Assembly: GCA_036250195.1 (NCBI GenBank)
Contig: JAVHZZ010000002.1
Coordinates: 273,281,460 to 273,345,459, forward strand
DNA from: Mixophyes australis
Taxonomy: Eukaryota > Chordata > Amphibia > Anura > Limnodynastidae
Reading direction: 5' to 3'
DNA: 64,000 nt
The notes below the pieces were generated by a model. The model saw only the letters and a program-made list of their open reading frames with translations, had not been told where the DNA came from and ran no database searches. The translations under genes were made by a program, and so were the position numbers. Below are positions 54,874 through 64,000 of this stretch, in pieces. Each line of letters opens with the position of its first letter. Within the stretch, counting starts at the first letter, position 1.

Positions 54874-55982
54874 TTACCAGCCCAAAACAAATTTGCGTAC
54901 CAATCTTTGTAGATCTAAGAAGAATCGGGGAGGAATATGTATCTGGAGAGCTTGGAGAATGTTTAAGATCTTTGGAAGAATATTAATTTTGATAATATTT
55001 ATTCTCCCTAGCCATGAGCAGCCCCGAGAATGCCAGCGGCCAAATTCTGCTTGTAATTTGGGGATCAATGGAACAAAATTAATTTTGTATAAGATGGAGA
55101 GGTGTTCCGATAGCAGTACCCCCAAATATTTAATTTGAGAAGGATGCCAGGTAAAGGGGAATGAGCTTTTAAGACCTTTCGCAATAAGAGGTGGGATGGA
55201 GAGGTTTTCAGAGCCATAGATTTAGTATAATTGATTTTAAAATTGGACAGTGTCCCAAGCCTTTCAAATTCAAGCATTAAATTGGGTAGTGAGATTAAGG
55301 GATTGGTTATAGTCGCTAATAGGTCATCTGTGAAGAGAGCCAATTTGTGCTCTGTCGTCCCCACCCTCACCCCAGAAATATCAGGATTTTTTCTAATCGG
55401 CCGTGCAAGTGCCTACATTTATAAGACAAAAATCAACGGGGACAAAGGGCATCCCTGGCGTGTGCCATTGTAAATGGAAAATGGGTCAGAGAGAGAGCCA
55501 TTAATCTTAATACGCACAGTTGGGTTCTTATAGAGAGAAAGGATTCTATGAAGACAAATCAGACCCAGTCCCATGTGCTCCAGCACGCCTTTTAGGAATT
55601 GCCAGTCCACCCTGTCAAAGGCCTTCTCAACATCAATGGATAACAATAGGGTAGGAGAATGACCTCCTTTTATGTGATGCATCATGTCAATAATCTTGGT
55701 GGTGTTGTTTTGTGTCTCACGGCCCGGGACAAAGCCTACTTGGTCACTATGTATTAGGTCCGGTAGGAGGGTTTTAAAGCGGTTTGCCATCATTTTCGCA
55801 AACATTTTTAGATCTACGTTTAATAAGGATATCGGATGATAACTGGAGCACAGGGAGGGGACTTTTCCATCTTTAGGGATAATTGTAATGTGTGCTTCAA
55901 GGAGCTGTCGGGAGAAGCCTGACTTATCGAAAATCTCATACTTAGCCCATAGAAGGAGGGGATTTAACACCTGGCCAAACAT
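54874..55982 (-). pseudogene. L1/Tx1 RT of the truncated LINE
   Basis: Frame 55419-55982 shows HITIIPKDGKVPSLCSSYHP, LNVDLKMFAKMMANRFKTLL, VGFVPGRETQNNT, motif A (SIDVEKAFDRVDW) and motif B (GTRQGCPLSPLIFVL). Motif C lies in another frame (55065-55370) and reads FTDD, not YADD. Frameshifts near 55400 and 55100 and further breaks make it inactive. Confidence 0.88.
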
Positions 55983-57001
55983 CTTATAGCAGCTAATAGT
56001 GAATTCATCTGGCCCTGGACTTTTACCAGTTGTTGTGGAAGCAATGGCTTCTTTTAGTTCATGTATCGTTAAAGGTCAGTCTAGCATCTCCCTATCCAGT
56101 TCTGAAAGCGTCGGGAAATTGCATCTCTTGAGATAAGCTCTAATTTGTTCTCGTTTTAGATCTGAATTTATCAGAAGAGGAGAACTTGCTATATTATATA
56201 GCCCAGAGTAGTAGGCATGGAATGCTGATGCTATGTCCCCAGTTAAGTGGCTCTCCCTCCCTTTTGTATCTTTTATTGACAGGAGAAAAGAAGTTGCATG
56301 TTGGAATCTTAATGCTTGAGCTAACATTTTGCCAGGTTTGTTGCCCCATTTAAAGTATTTATATCTGCATCTGTCATGTGCCAATTTCGTTCTGTCACCT
56401 AGTAATTTATTAAGAGCAGTCTTAGCGTCCGTCAATTCTCGTAACATTCCCCTCAGCCAGAGAGGATTTATGGGTAATTTCCAAATCTCTAATTTTAATT
56501 AGGAGCTTATCTTTTAGAACATTTTTTTCTTTTTTGACCTTCGATCCTAATTGGATGATCTTTTCTTGTAAGACACATTTATGAGCCTCCCAGATGGTAA
56601 CTTTAGACATTTCAGTGGAATCGTTATGAGTGATATAATCTTCTATAGCGGCACCTATTTGGTCTCTGCAGTAGGTGTCATATATAAGGGACTCGTTAAA
56701 TCTCCATGTCCATTGTTTGGGGTATTAAAAGGAATATGCATAATAAGGGACACTGGGGCGTGATCTGACCAGCTTATTTGGCCGATGTCTGTCTGTCGAA
56801 TCAAGTGAAGGTGTCTGTAACTAACTAGAAGATAGTCTAGTCTGGAATATGTTGTGTGGGGGTGCGATTAAAAGGTCTAGTCTCGGTCTAGGGGGTGTTT
56901 AAGATGCCAGGAGTCTACCAGCTGGAAGTCATGGAACGTATGCCTTAGCTTGCGATATATACTACCTGGATGTCTCGGAGCTCCCACTGAAGTATCCAAA
57001 G

Positions 57002-57275
57002 TCAGATCCAGGATGCCTGGTTAATGTTTGGTACATAGACATTGATAAATTGTTGATGGAAGATCTTACATTTCACAAGTAAACCTCTGCCCTCATCAAA
57101 GGAGTGGTGTGATAAATCAGAGATTTGTAGAGACTTAGATAGTAAAATCGAGATGCCCTTTATTTTCCCTGCAGGGTTATTATTAAAAAAAGCATGAGTG
57201 TAATGTTTATTCCGCAAAAGGGGTGCTGAATCTAATTTGAAGTGAGTTTCTTGGATGAATACTGTGAGAGTATAA
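57002..57275 (-). pseudogene. Endonuclease remnant of the truncated LINE
   Basis: Short frame with VFIQETHFK and KGISILLSKSLQISDL, i.e. the second strand of the APE domain with its catalytic Glu. The N-terminal SLNVNG segment is cut off by 5' truncation, and the rest (56600-57000) is out of frame. Confidence 0.75.
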
Positions 57276-57306
57276 AACAATTAATAGTTATTAAGATGTA
57301 CAAATA

Positions 57307-57711
57307 TGTGTGAAACACCTTAAAACTATACTTCAGATGCAGGAATATGCCTTGAAGAAAAACAAGTGTTTCCTATGCAACAGACAATAGCAGCATGCCA
57401 GACTGAAGGAAACGGCCGGGAGGAAAACCACATAGTACTGAACAAAGGATGTTGCCTTATATGTATTGTTGTTGCAAAGAAATATTTGCTGAGCTAGAGA
57501 GATTTTCTTATATGTACTTGTTAACCAGTTAATGCTGGACCCTAGGTATAAATAAAGGGCCAGCCTGGAAAGACCCTCAGAGCTGATTTTGAAATTGCAA
57601 CACCTTGTTTGTGTTTCACTTCTACTCTCTCCTGTTGACAGTATTATACCAAATAGGTGATCAGGTTATCAGAGATCGATAGTAGGGGCACCAAGCCTCG
57701 GTACGCCAACA
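57307..57711 (+). repeat. 5' LTR of the provirus
   Basis: TG...CA block of about 405 bp ending GCCAACA just before the primer site. It contains GGTATAAATAAAGG (57545-57560), which can serve as TATA box and overlaps an AATAAA. The start could be 57307, 57309 or 57311. No second LTR is in the window to confirm it. Confidence 0.75.
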
Positions 57712-57716
57712 TTTAC

Positions 57717-57735
57717 TGGGGACTTCGTCTGGGAT
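57717..57735 (+). other. Primer-binding site, tRNA-Pro-like
   Basis: TGGGGACTTCGTCTGGGAT lies six bases after the LTR end. It resembles the complement of the tRNA-Pro 3' end used by many gammaretrovirus-like elements, with an extra base and two mismatches. Confidence 0.65.
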
Positions 57736-58526
57736 ACTCAATATACCAGCACATGACTAACCAGAGACCTCCTTAATCTTCAGGAACAGCAGACAAATCT
57801 GGGCGGTGAGTAGTTAAAGTTTTGTGCATTTGCACCTCTTTACTCTATCTGCTCTTCCTGTAAGATATAAGGTGGGGTTCAGTAGGGGATGGTATAACGG
57901 GTATTTGAACAATTACTGAATAACCTGTTTTCCTGACATATTTATTTTTTTGTGAAAAATAGATAAGTGAATGTATGTGTTTGTATCGATACAGGATGTA
58001 TATAAAAGGATGCAAATACATAACTTATTAATTGACCTCGATAATCAAAGGCATTCCTCTATACTTGTTGCTGAGACCTCGCCTTGTTCTGTGTAGGTGA
58101 TTGTTTTTGGGTTTGAGAGGTCATTATAAGAATCCTTCACTCCTGTAAAGATTGAGTGATATTGTACTGATAAGAGATGTATAAGGGGACAGCATAACCT
58201 TGAAAAGACTGATCCGATCAAAGACTGTACCTTGCACATGCGACTGAGGCTTGACCTTGTTTTGTGTAACGTGCATTCACTGGGCCAGCTGTCAGTCTAC
58301 AAGGGTCCTCAGCTCTCTTAGAGGTTGAAAGAAGTAACAACTGAGTAACACGGTAAAAGTGCAGAAAGGTTGCTCACTGATTCTGGAAAGGGTCCTTCGC
58401 ATTTCCTTGTAGGTACCTCTGTGGAGGGGTGCCTGATGTCGGAGGATAGGTCTGTCTACTGTCCACTGTCTACTGTCTATTGTCTACTGTTTACTGTTTA
58501 CTGTCTATTGTCTTAAGAAAGATTAG
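57736..58526 (+). other. Leader with heptamer tandem repeat
   Basis: About 790 bp between primer site and the first small ORF; packaging signals and splice donors would lie here. At 58461-58513 a pyrimidine-rich heptamer (CTGTCTA with variants CTGTTTA, CTGTCCA, TTGTCTA) is repeated about eight times. No coding frame is supported. Confidence 0.55.
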
Positions 58527-58664
58527 ATGACACCTTCAGAAGAAATAGCTGAGTGTATTGGTGGAATTATTTTAATAGTAATAATTGTGCTAGTATTAAT
58601 ATATTGTTTCATAAAAACATCAAGGGGAGTGGAGGGAATCAGAGACATGCTGTGGGGAGTATAA
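58527..58664 (+). CDS. Small pre-gag ORF A, predicted single-pass membrane peptide
   Basis: 45 codons from ATG at 58527 to TAA at 58662-58664. A short acidic start (MTPSEEIAECIGG) is followed by about 20 hydrophobic residues (IILIVIIVLVLIYCFI) and a basic tail with KTSRG. It reads like a type III or tail-in membrane peptide. The stop abuts the ATG of ORF B (TAAATG), as in coupled translation. It is too short for most ORF callers. No family is recognised. It might be the remnant of a longer accessory or leader protein. Confidence 0.5.
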   Translation: MTPSEEIAECIGGIILIVIIVLVLIYCFIKTSRGVEGIRDMLWGV

Positions 58665-58925
58665 ATGTCAGAAAATAATCTTAGTTGTCCAGACTGTAAA
58701 TGTGTTATTATAATTCAAAAGGCATTGACGATACAAACTAATAAATTGATAGCGGTGATATTAACTGACACTGATTGTTCAGTAACATATGGTAAACCTA
58801 AGGAGGGAATTTTTAATCCAATATATACAGCAATAGTTGGAAGTCATGGTTGTCCAGACTATCTAAAAACCCAAATAGGATTGGGGTGGTGGCAAATATG
58901 TAATTTTTTTACCAGAAAACATTAG
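58665..58925 (+). CDS. Pre-gag ORF B, unknown product
   Basis: 86 codons from ATG at 58665 to TAG at 58923-58925. It has an N-terminal CPDCKC (CX2CXC) and a second-half segment SHGCPDYLKTQIGLGWWQIC. After a T-run at about 58905-58911 another frame continues without a stop to about 59030, so the original protein may have been longer, about 120 residues, and lost its end by a slip in the run. Position between LTR and gag recalls accessory ORFs reported ahead of gag in epsilon-like retroviruses of fish and in a Xenopus provirus. Homology to those is not shown. Confidence 0.5.
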   Translation: MSENNLSCPDCKCVIIIQKALTIQTNKLIAVILTDTDCSVTYGKPKEGIFNPIYTAIVGSHGCPDYLKTQIGLGWWQICNFFTRKH

Positions 58926-59092
58926 AAGGATAGGCCCACTTACATGTCCATTCATTTATAACATATCAGGAGAGTATGTACCCAAGTTGATCAAGCAATC
59001 CATAACAGGATTTAATTGTAAAGGTGTATAAAATTAGGTTATCAGTCACTTCTCAGGCACACTAGGGGGCCGGTATTTCCATAACTGCAGAA

Positions 59093-62000
59093 ATGGGGGC
59101 CCAGGGCAGTAAAGGTATGATGGTGCAGACATCATACACTCCTGCTGATCTAGTTAAGGAAAGAGAAGGTATTGTGGCTGTTAAAGGAATCCATATCATC
59201 TGCAGGAAGGCAGGAATGCCAGATATAGGGTCATTAGATCCTAAAAGATGGGAAACTTTTCAGAAAGAACATAGTATATGTGTCACTCACCAGACTGTGA
59301 GTGCTTCTTCCCGTGTGTTTAGGAACCGTGGCCGTCCACCATCCTGAGGGTCTGCGCATGTGCAGCCCTTTCAAACCTTCAGTACATGTTCCTTTTAGTT
59401 AATTGGCTGATCAGGCAACACTCCCTATTTAAAGCACCTGCTGTCTATACCTCGTTGCCTGATCTTGGAGTCTCATTCCCCATGAGTCTCTGAAGGTGTT
59501 CCTGTGTTTCCTCGTGTATTCAGCCCAGCTGATTCCTGTGGTTTCCAGACCACTTCAACTCTCCTGTGGTTTCCAGACCACTTCAACTCTCCTGTGGTTT
59601 CCAGACCACTTCAACTCTCCTGTGTTTCATCGAGACTGCTCCAGCTGATTCCTATTCGCTGCCTCCGTGCGCTACAGTTATCAGCTCACTTCAACTCTCC
59701 CGTGTTTCATCGTGACTGCATTAGCTGATTCCTATCCGCTGCCTCCGTGCACTACAGTTATCAGCTCACTTCAACTCTCCCGTGTTTCATCGAGACTGCT
59801 CCAGCTGATTCCTATCCGCTGCCTCCGTGCTCAACAGTTTCAGCTCATCTCAACTCTCCCGTGTTTCATCGCGACTGCACCTGCTGATTCCTATCCGCTA
59901 CCTCCGTGTATCTGCAGTGTCCTGCTTGTCGCTACCCTTCAGTTCTACTCGTGTCTGCAGCCAGCTGATCCGCTCTCCGTGCTTCTACAGTGTTCCTGCC
60001 TGCGTCAATTCGCCTGTCTGCATTGGATCAACGCTCCGCTGCTGTCCTCTCTGCCATACCGCTTCTACTCTTCAGTGATCTCCAGGTGACCAGTCCTATA
60101 TACACTGCTTCCTGAGTATTGTTCCATCGTTGCTGGTCTACCTACCTGTGCGCTGCACCTACTTGGATACCGCTTCCATTTCCCTGGGACTTCGCATCCT
60201 GCCGGCCTCCTGCCGCTCAGGTATCTCTGCACTCCTTTCTGACAGCCTGCTCTTCTGAACCACGGTATGCATACTTATCATTGACTGTGCTCGTGTATTG
60301 CATACCTTGCTGGACTGAGTTGTTCTTCTCTGAAGTCGCCTATCCACTGAGTCTATTGCCATCATTTGACTGTGTTACCTTGTAGTCTGGATACTTCCTG
60401 TGACTTTGTATATTTGTGCAGTGCTGCTCAGTTATTACTACTTTGTGCATATCATTGTGGATTCAAGTTCAGTGTGCCCGTGTATACTCTGCATTACATT
60501 TATCTCCCCGTGTTCCTCCTCACATATATATTTCAGTGGTACAACTTGCTAGAGGCAGACCACTGATTCCTGTTCCAGTATCCTTCCATATAGCAGTGGT
60601 ACAACTTGCTAACGCAGACCACTGACTTCCCGGATACCTTCACCTGGATTCCGTTCCCTCACCTAGACAGCGGTACAACTTGCTAAACGCAGACCGCTGA
60701 CTCTCATCACCTCCTCGTTGCTTCTGGACATTCCTCCTCACTATAGCAGTGGTACAATTTGCTACCGCAGACCACTGACTACCCTCACGTTTCCTTTGTC
60801 CATTCGGTTCCTCGTGTACTATTACATATATATTACCAGTGCTGCTAGTCATAGACTTTCCATGAGCATTCTCTACCATCTGCTGTCTCCTGTTCCGTGA
60901 TCACCCCGCTACCAGAGTACCATATTACCACCTATACTGCTCTGGTAAGTCCATCACCTGGTGATCCCTGGGTAAAGACTCCTAGTGCCCGTGACAATAT
61001 GGAATACTAGGAATAAGAAAGAACACCAAGTATCAGCATGGGTAAGGGCATGTAGACAAATAGATCAAGAACAAATGGTAAAGGAGGAGATGTTAGAAGG
61101 CATCCAAGGTCATACAATTGTAAGCACCCCTTCTATTCAGCCACCCCCAAGTGCACCATCAGACCCACATAATCACACATTAGAAGGGATGTCAGGACAA
61201 TTGCCCAACAACAATTCATTTGTAACACCAGTAAAATACCCCAGTCTTAGAACATGGGGTGTGAAAGGGGATAAAAATTGTCCAGCTTGTGGATTTTGTA
61301 TCCCAAGGGCAGGGAGTACCTGCCCAAACTGTGATAATCAGGTATCAGTTGAAGGAGAACCATGTAAATAAAAAACCTCCCCTGTGGTCACCCTCATCAC
61401 ATTGGACTAGGAGTAAAGTAATATCTGCAATTGTGGTCAGGTTGACTCCAAGGGTACCAAATGTAATTGTGGGAGGACTACAATGTATCCAGTGGAAGTA
61501 GGGCCACCCCCATATCTTTATAGTACTGTCTCCAGTTACCCAATTACTATACAGACAGTTCACTAGCCAAATCCAGAATTTGGTCAATTAAACCACCCCG
61601 ATGCACCTAGATTAAGAGTAACTCGAAGACAGGAGCAATATAGACCTTGGGCACCGGCGGAATTACCTGATATAGTAAGGAAAGCCCCAGATTACAGGAA
61701 GAATCCCCTAGCCTTACATAGATATATAGAAAAACTGGTGACAATTTGCGCCACGGCTTGGGGAGACTTAGAAGAAGCTTGTAAAATGATAGTTGGAATG
61801 GGTAGTGTATATGACATACTTGCAATACCTGTTGGGGATGGAATAGTGGCAGCCCCAAAAGGAATAGAACAGAGAACAGAAGAGTCTGGTAATCTATTTC
61901 TAAACAGGTTGAGATGCTGGTGTGAGGCGCAACAGCAGAGAATGCCAGCTGTTCCAGAGAGCAGACAGAGGAGGGACCAGTCAGTGAAAGATTATTATGA

Positions 62001-62450
62001 TCAAGTTCATCAGGCACATCTGGATTCCAGGAAGATAACCTTACCCATCAGTGGCTACTGCGTACCGCTTTCCTACAGGGACTCGAAGAATCCCTAAGGA
62101 GTGAGTTAATGGCCAAAAGGCCAGAGGCTAGTACAATTATAGTAGCTTCCCTGTTAGAAGTATTAAGGGCTATAGAGGATCAGAGAGAAGAGAAAAAGAG
62201 AAAGAGCCAAGAAAAGTCCTCTCATGTTACTGTCCATGTGGTCCAGGAGACTCCCAGACCAAAAGACTTTAACCAGAAAAAGAGAGTCACTGTGGAAGAG
62301 GCAAAAAGAAAGGGATTATGTTTCTTTTGTAACCAACCAGGTCATATGAAAAGGGATTGTCAGAAATATAAAGTCTGGCAGCAGAAAAATACCCACCAAA
62401 ACCCAGAAGCCTCAGCATTTATTACCTCCACACCCAACCCACACCCATAG
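59093..62450 (+). pseudogene. Gag of the provirus, split by a solo LTR
   Basis: Starts at ATG 59093 with MGAQGSKG, a glycine-2 context fit for myristoylation of matrix. The frame is broken at 59280 by the LTR insertion (59281-60996) and goes on at 61002. The insert plus one 5-bp duplication is 1721 bp, and the frames on the two sides fit its removal. After about 61371 further frames hold a Pro-rich linker, capsid (about 61600-62100) and the nucleocapsid knuckle CFFCNQPGHMKRDC (CX2CX4HX4C, about 62319-62360), ending with TAG at 62448-62450. Frameshifts (about 61370 and 62095) also damage it. Confidence 0.8.
59281..60996 (+). mobile_element. Solo LTR with tandem repeats, inserted in gag
   Basis: Starts TGTCACTCACC, ends GCCCGTGACA, 5-bp duplication ATATG (59276-59280 and 60997-61001). 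TATA-like CTATTTAAAGC lies at about 59427. Three repeat blocks follow: a 25-bp unit at 59535-59625 (GTGGTTTCCAGACC), a unit of about 90 bp at 59630-59900 (GATTCCTATCCGCTGCCTCC), and a unit around 60530-60780 (GTGGTACAACTTGCTA). Same ends and layout as the LTR at 39002, probably the same gypsy lineage. Confidence 0.9.
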
Positions 62451-62489
62451 GGAATAGACTACCCAGTGTCAGGCCCCCAGGAACCCACT

Positions 62490-63065
62490 AATAATACCCC
62501 AGGGCCCACATCAAAAATTCAGTTGGAATTACCCCAAGGGGAAATTATTGATTGCATAGTGGACACTGGAGCAAGCCGCACTGTATAGAGGGCCTCAGAG
62601 ATACCAAAAAAATACATGAGTAAAGTAAAAATCACTGGCGCAGGTTTATCAGGGGATGGAGTTCAGCTTAAACAAAGCTAACCAGTATTTGTTAAATTAC
62701 AGGATAAGACTTTAACGGTACCTGTACAATTTCTAACTTCAACTACCTGTCCAGTCAATCTATTAGGGGCTGATATACTGTCAGCAATACAGGCCAAAAT
62801 AACATACAAGGATGGGAGGGTTCAGATTACTTCCCTGTCAGAAAATCAGAGTTGTCAGCTGCAAGCTGCCATATACTTGGTTCAAAGTATTCCCCCAGAT
62901 AAACCAAGCTCAATACCCCTGTGGCTCAGTGAAAAATTGCCAAAGGAAGTGTGGTCAAGGGGAAAGACAGATGTGGGATTACTGGCAGTACAGCCTGTAC
63001 TTTTAAAAATGAAACCAAATACTGTCCCCATTAAGATTAGGCAATACCCCCTGTCTCAACAATAA
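62490..63065 (+). pseudogene. Protease and start of RT of the provirus
   Basis: The frame shows the aspartic-protease active site (VDTGAS, about 62570) and the later NLLGADIL, but a TAG follows the active site at about 62588 and another stop lies near 62680. The linker to RT (WLSEKLPKEVWS; TDVGLL) is readable up to a stop near 63063. Confidence 0.8.
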
Positions 63066-64000
63066 GATACAGCTATAACCAAACAGGTAGTGGCATACCA
63101 ACAGGCTAAAGTTCTCAGGGAATGCAGGTCTCCCTGGAATACGCCCATTTTCCCAGTAAAAAAGAAGTTAGAACCTGGAAAACCACAGGAATATAGAATG
63201 GTTCACGATCTTAGAGAAATTAACAAAAGGATGGTGATTGATGCACCTATTGTACCCAACCCACATACCCTCCTCAATCAGATCCCTGTAGAAGCAAAGT
63301 ATTTTACTGTTATAGATCTTGCAAATGCATTTTTCTCTGTCCCTCAGAGGACAGCCAGCTTTGCTTAGCATTTACACATCAGGGAAAACAATACCGTTGG
63401 ACTCGATTTCCACAGGGGGGAGCCAATATGTAGATGACTTACTACCGTGTTGCCAAACGATTGAGGGGTGTCAGGAAGAGACTATATCATTAATTAACTT
63501 CTAAGGGCAGCAACATTGCAAGGTATCACCCACAAAAATACAAGCAGCGCAGAGTAAGGTAATATTTTTAGGACATTGCATCTCACAAGGTACCAGACAC
63601 CTCACACAGGACAGGATAACTGCAATCCAGCAGGTAAAGCCACCACATAACACCAAGGAATTAAGGGCATTCCTAGGTTTGGTAGGGTACTGCAGGGAAT
63701 GGATTGCCGGAGCATCCCTCCTAATGCAACCCCTCTATGATGCTCTTAGTGAGGTAAAAGGGTCCAGGATATATTTAACTGAATCACAACTAACATCGTT
63801 TGAAACATTAAAACAAGCCATTGTGCAGGCACTAGCGTTAGGATTACCACAATATGATAAGCCATTTACCTTGTTCTGCAATGAATCTAAGGGACATGCA
63901 CAAGGGGTCCTTTCACAGGTACACTTACATAAACAGAGACCGCTGGCTTACTATTCATTACATCTAGACAGTATCATAAGAGGAGCCCCGTCCTGCATAA
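63066..64000 (+). pseudogene. Reverse transcriptase of the provirus, deleted and cut by window end
   Basis: Segments seen: RECRSPWNTPIFPVKK, YRMVHDLREINKR, motif A (FTVIDLANAFFS). Then, after frameshifts, there is an FPQGG start of motif B, which jumps straight to YVDDLL (motif C, about 63430). Roughly 40 residues between them are missing. The thumb and connection (VIFLGHCISQGTRHL; LRAFLGLVGYCREWI) and the start of RNase H (KPFTLFCNES) run to the window end. Stops and frameshifts are frequent. It is not functional. Confidence 0.85.

Larger units (their letters stand above)
52568..57275 (-). mobile_element. 5'-truncated L1/Tx1-type LINE with solo LTR
   Basis: ORF2 pieces on the minus strand: endonuclease start (57002-57275), linker (56076-56610), RT (54874-55982), C-terminal region (53994-54890 and 52978-53180). 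The 3' end is the T-rich 52568-52590. The 5' end is truncated in the endonuclease at VFIQETHF. A possible flanking duplication around ACCAATTAAA (52557) and AACAATTAA (57277) is imperfect. A gypsy solo LTR lies at 53184-53920. Related to, but distinct from, the L1 at 9696-34645. Confidence 0.88.
57307..64000 (+). mobile_element. Endogenous retrovirus-like provirus, 5' part
   Basis: LTR (57307-57711), primer site, long leader with two small ORFs, gag, protease and RT in this order; the 3' half lies beyond the window. The zinc knuckle, the DTGA protease and the RT sequence around SPWNTPIFPVKK and DLREINKR are of the gamma/epsilon-like kind. Gag is split by a solo LTR and pol has stops and a deletion, so the copy is defective. 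Confidence 0.88.

Noticed and set aside
59504..60900. Repeat proteins on the plus strand
   Set aside because: Translation of tandem repeats in a solo LTR bounded by a 5-bp duplication.

Overview
This window looks like intergenic or intronic DNA from a vertebrate with a large, repeat-rich genome, most likely a frog. The evidence is the mix of element families: Tx1/L1-type LINEs, a CR1 LINE, a chromodomain Ty3/gypsy element, a tyrosine-recombinase (DIRS/Ngaro-type) retrotransposon, a Tc1-like transposon, many non-autonomous hAT and Harbinger-like elements, a V-SINE-type SINE and a retrovirus-like provirus. I found no host gene, rRNA, functional tRNA, CRISPR array or bacterial-type operon. Almost every recognisable coding segment belongs to a mobile element, and nearly all are broken.

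Layout. 1-2092: unassigned sequence with a GC-rich repeat. 2093-7743: a Harbinger-like element that keeps only a Myb-type accessory gene and is itself hit by a hAT element (4928-6922) and an LTR-like insertion (3315-3786). 8000-9400: a Tc1 fragment, a small hAT element and a MITE end. 9696-34645: one full-length minus-strand L1/Tx1 LINE with a 15-bp target duplication, opened up by a Ty3/gypsy element (12181-23592) and a tyrosine-recombinase retrotransposon (about 24216-30520). The gypsy element contains a CR1 LINE (about 15015-21830), and the CR1 contains a hAT element with a 1.7-kb minisatellite (16958-20331). 34661-47770: mostly unassigned AT-rich DNA with nested palindromic MITEs, a Helitron-like end, a 156-bp hAT element, a Tc1 transposon split by a solo LTR, a V-SINE and an L2 relic. 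47779-50686: a second large hAT copy holding a solo gypsy LTR. About 52568-57275: a 5'-truncated L1/Tx1 LINE with another solo LTR. 57307-64000: the 5' part of a provirus (LTR, primer site, two small pre-gag ORFs, gag split by a solo LTR, protease, broken RT). It runs off the window.

The target-site duplications give the order of events: 8 bp for five hAT elements, 5 bp for five LTR insertions, 15 bp for the L1, TTA or TA for MITEs and Tc1. In the big nest the L1 came first, then gypsy, then CR1, then hAT. The tyrosine-recombinase element entered the L1 separately, without a target duplication, as expected for a recombinase.

The most interesting signals are: (1) an SGNH-hydrolase ORF at the 3' end of the tyrosine-recombinase element, in frame with an upstream hydrophobic ORF and separated from it by one TAG, the pair starting 8 nt inside the recombinase stop; (2) two small ORFs joined as TAAATG between the 5' LTR and gag of the provirus; (3) a dyad just after the TATA-like box in four related gypsy LTRs, with a compensatory base-pair change; (4) a splice-bordered exon-like module shared by three hAT copies whose minisatellites have turned over completely.
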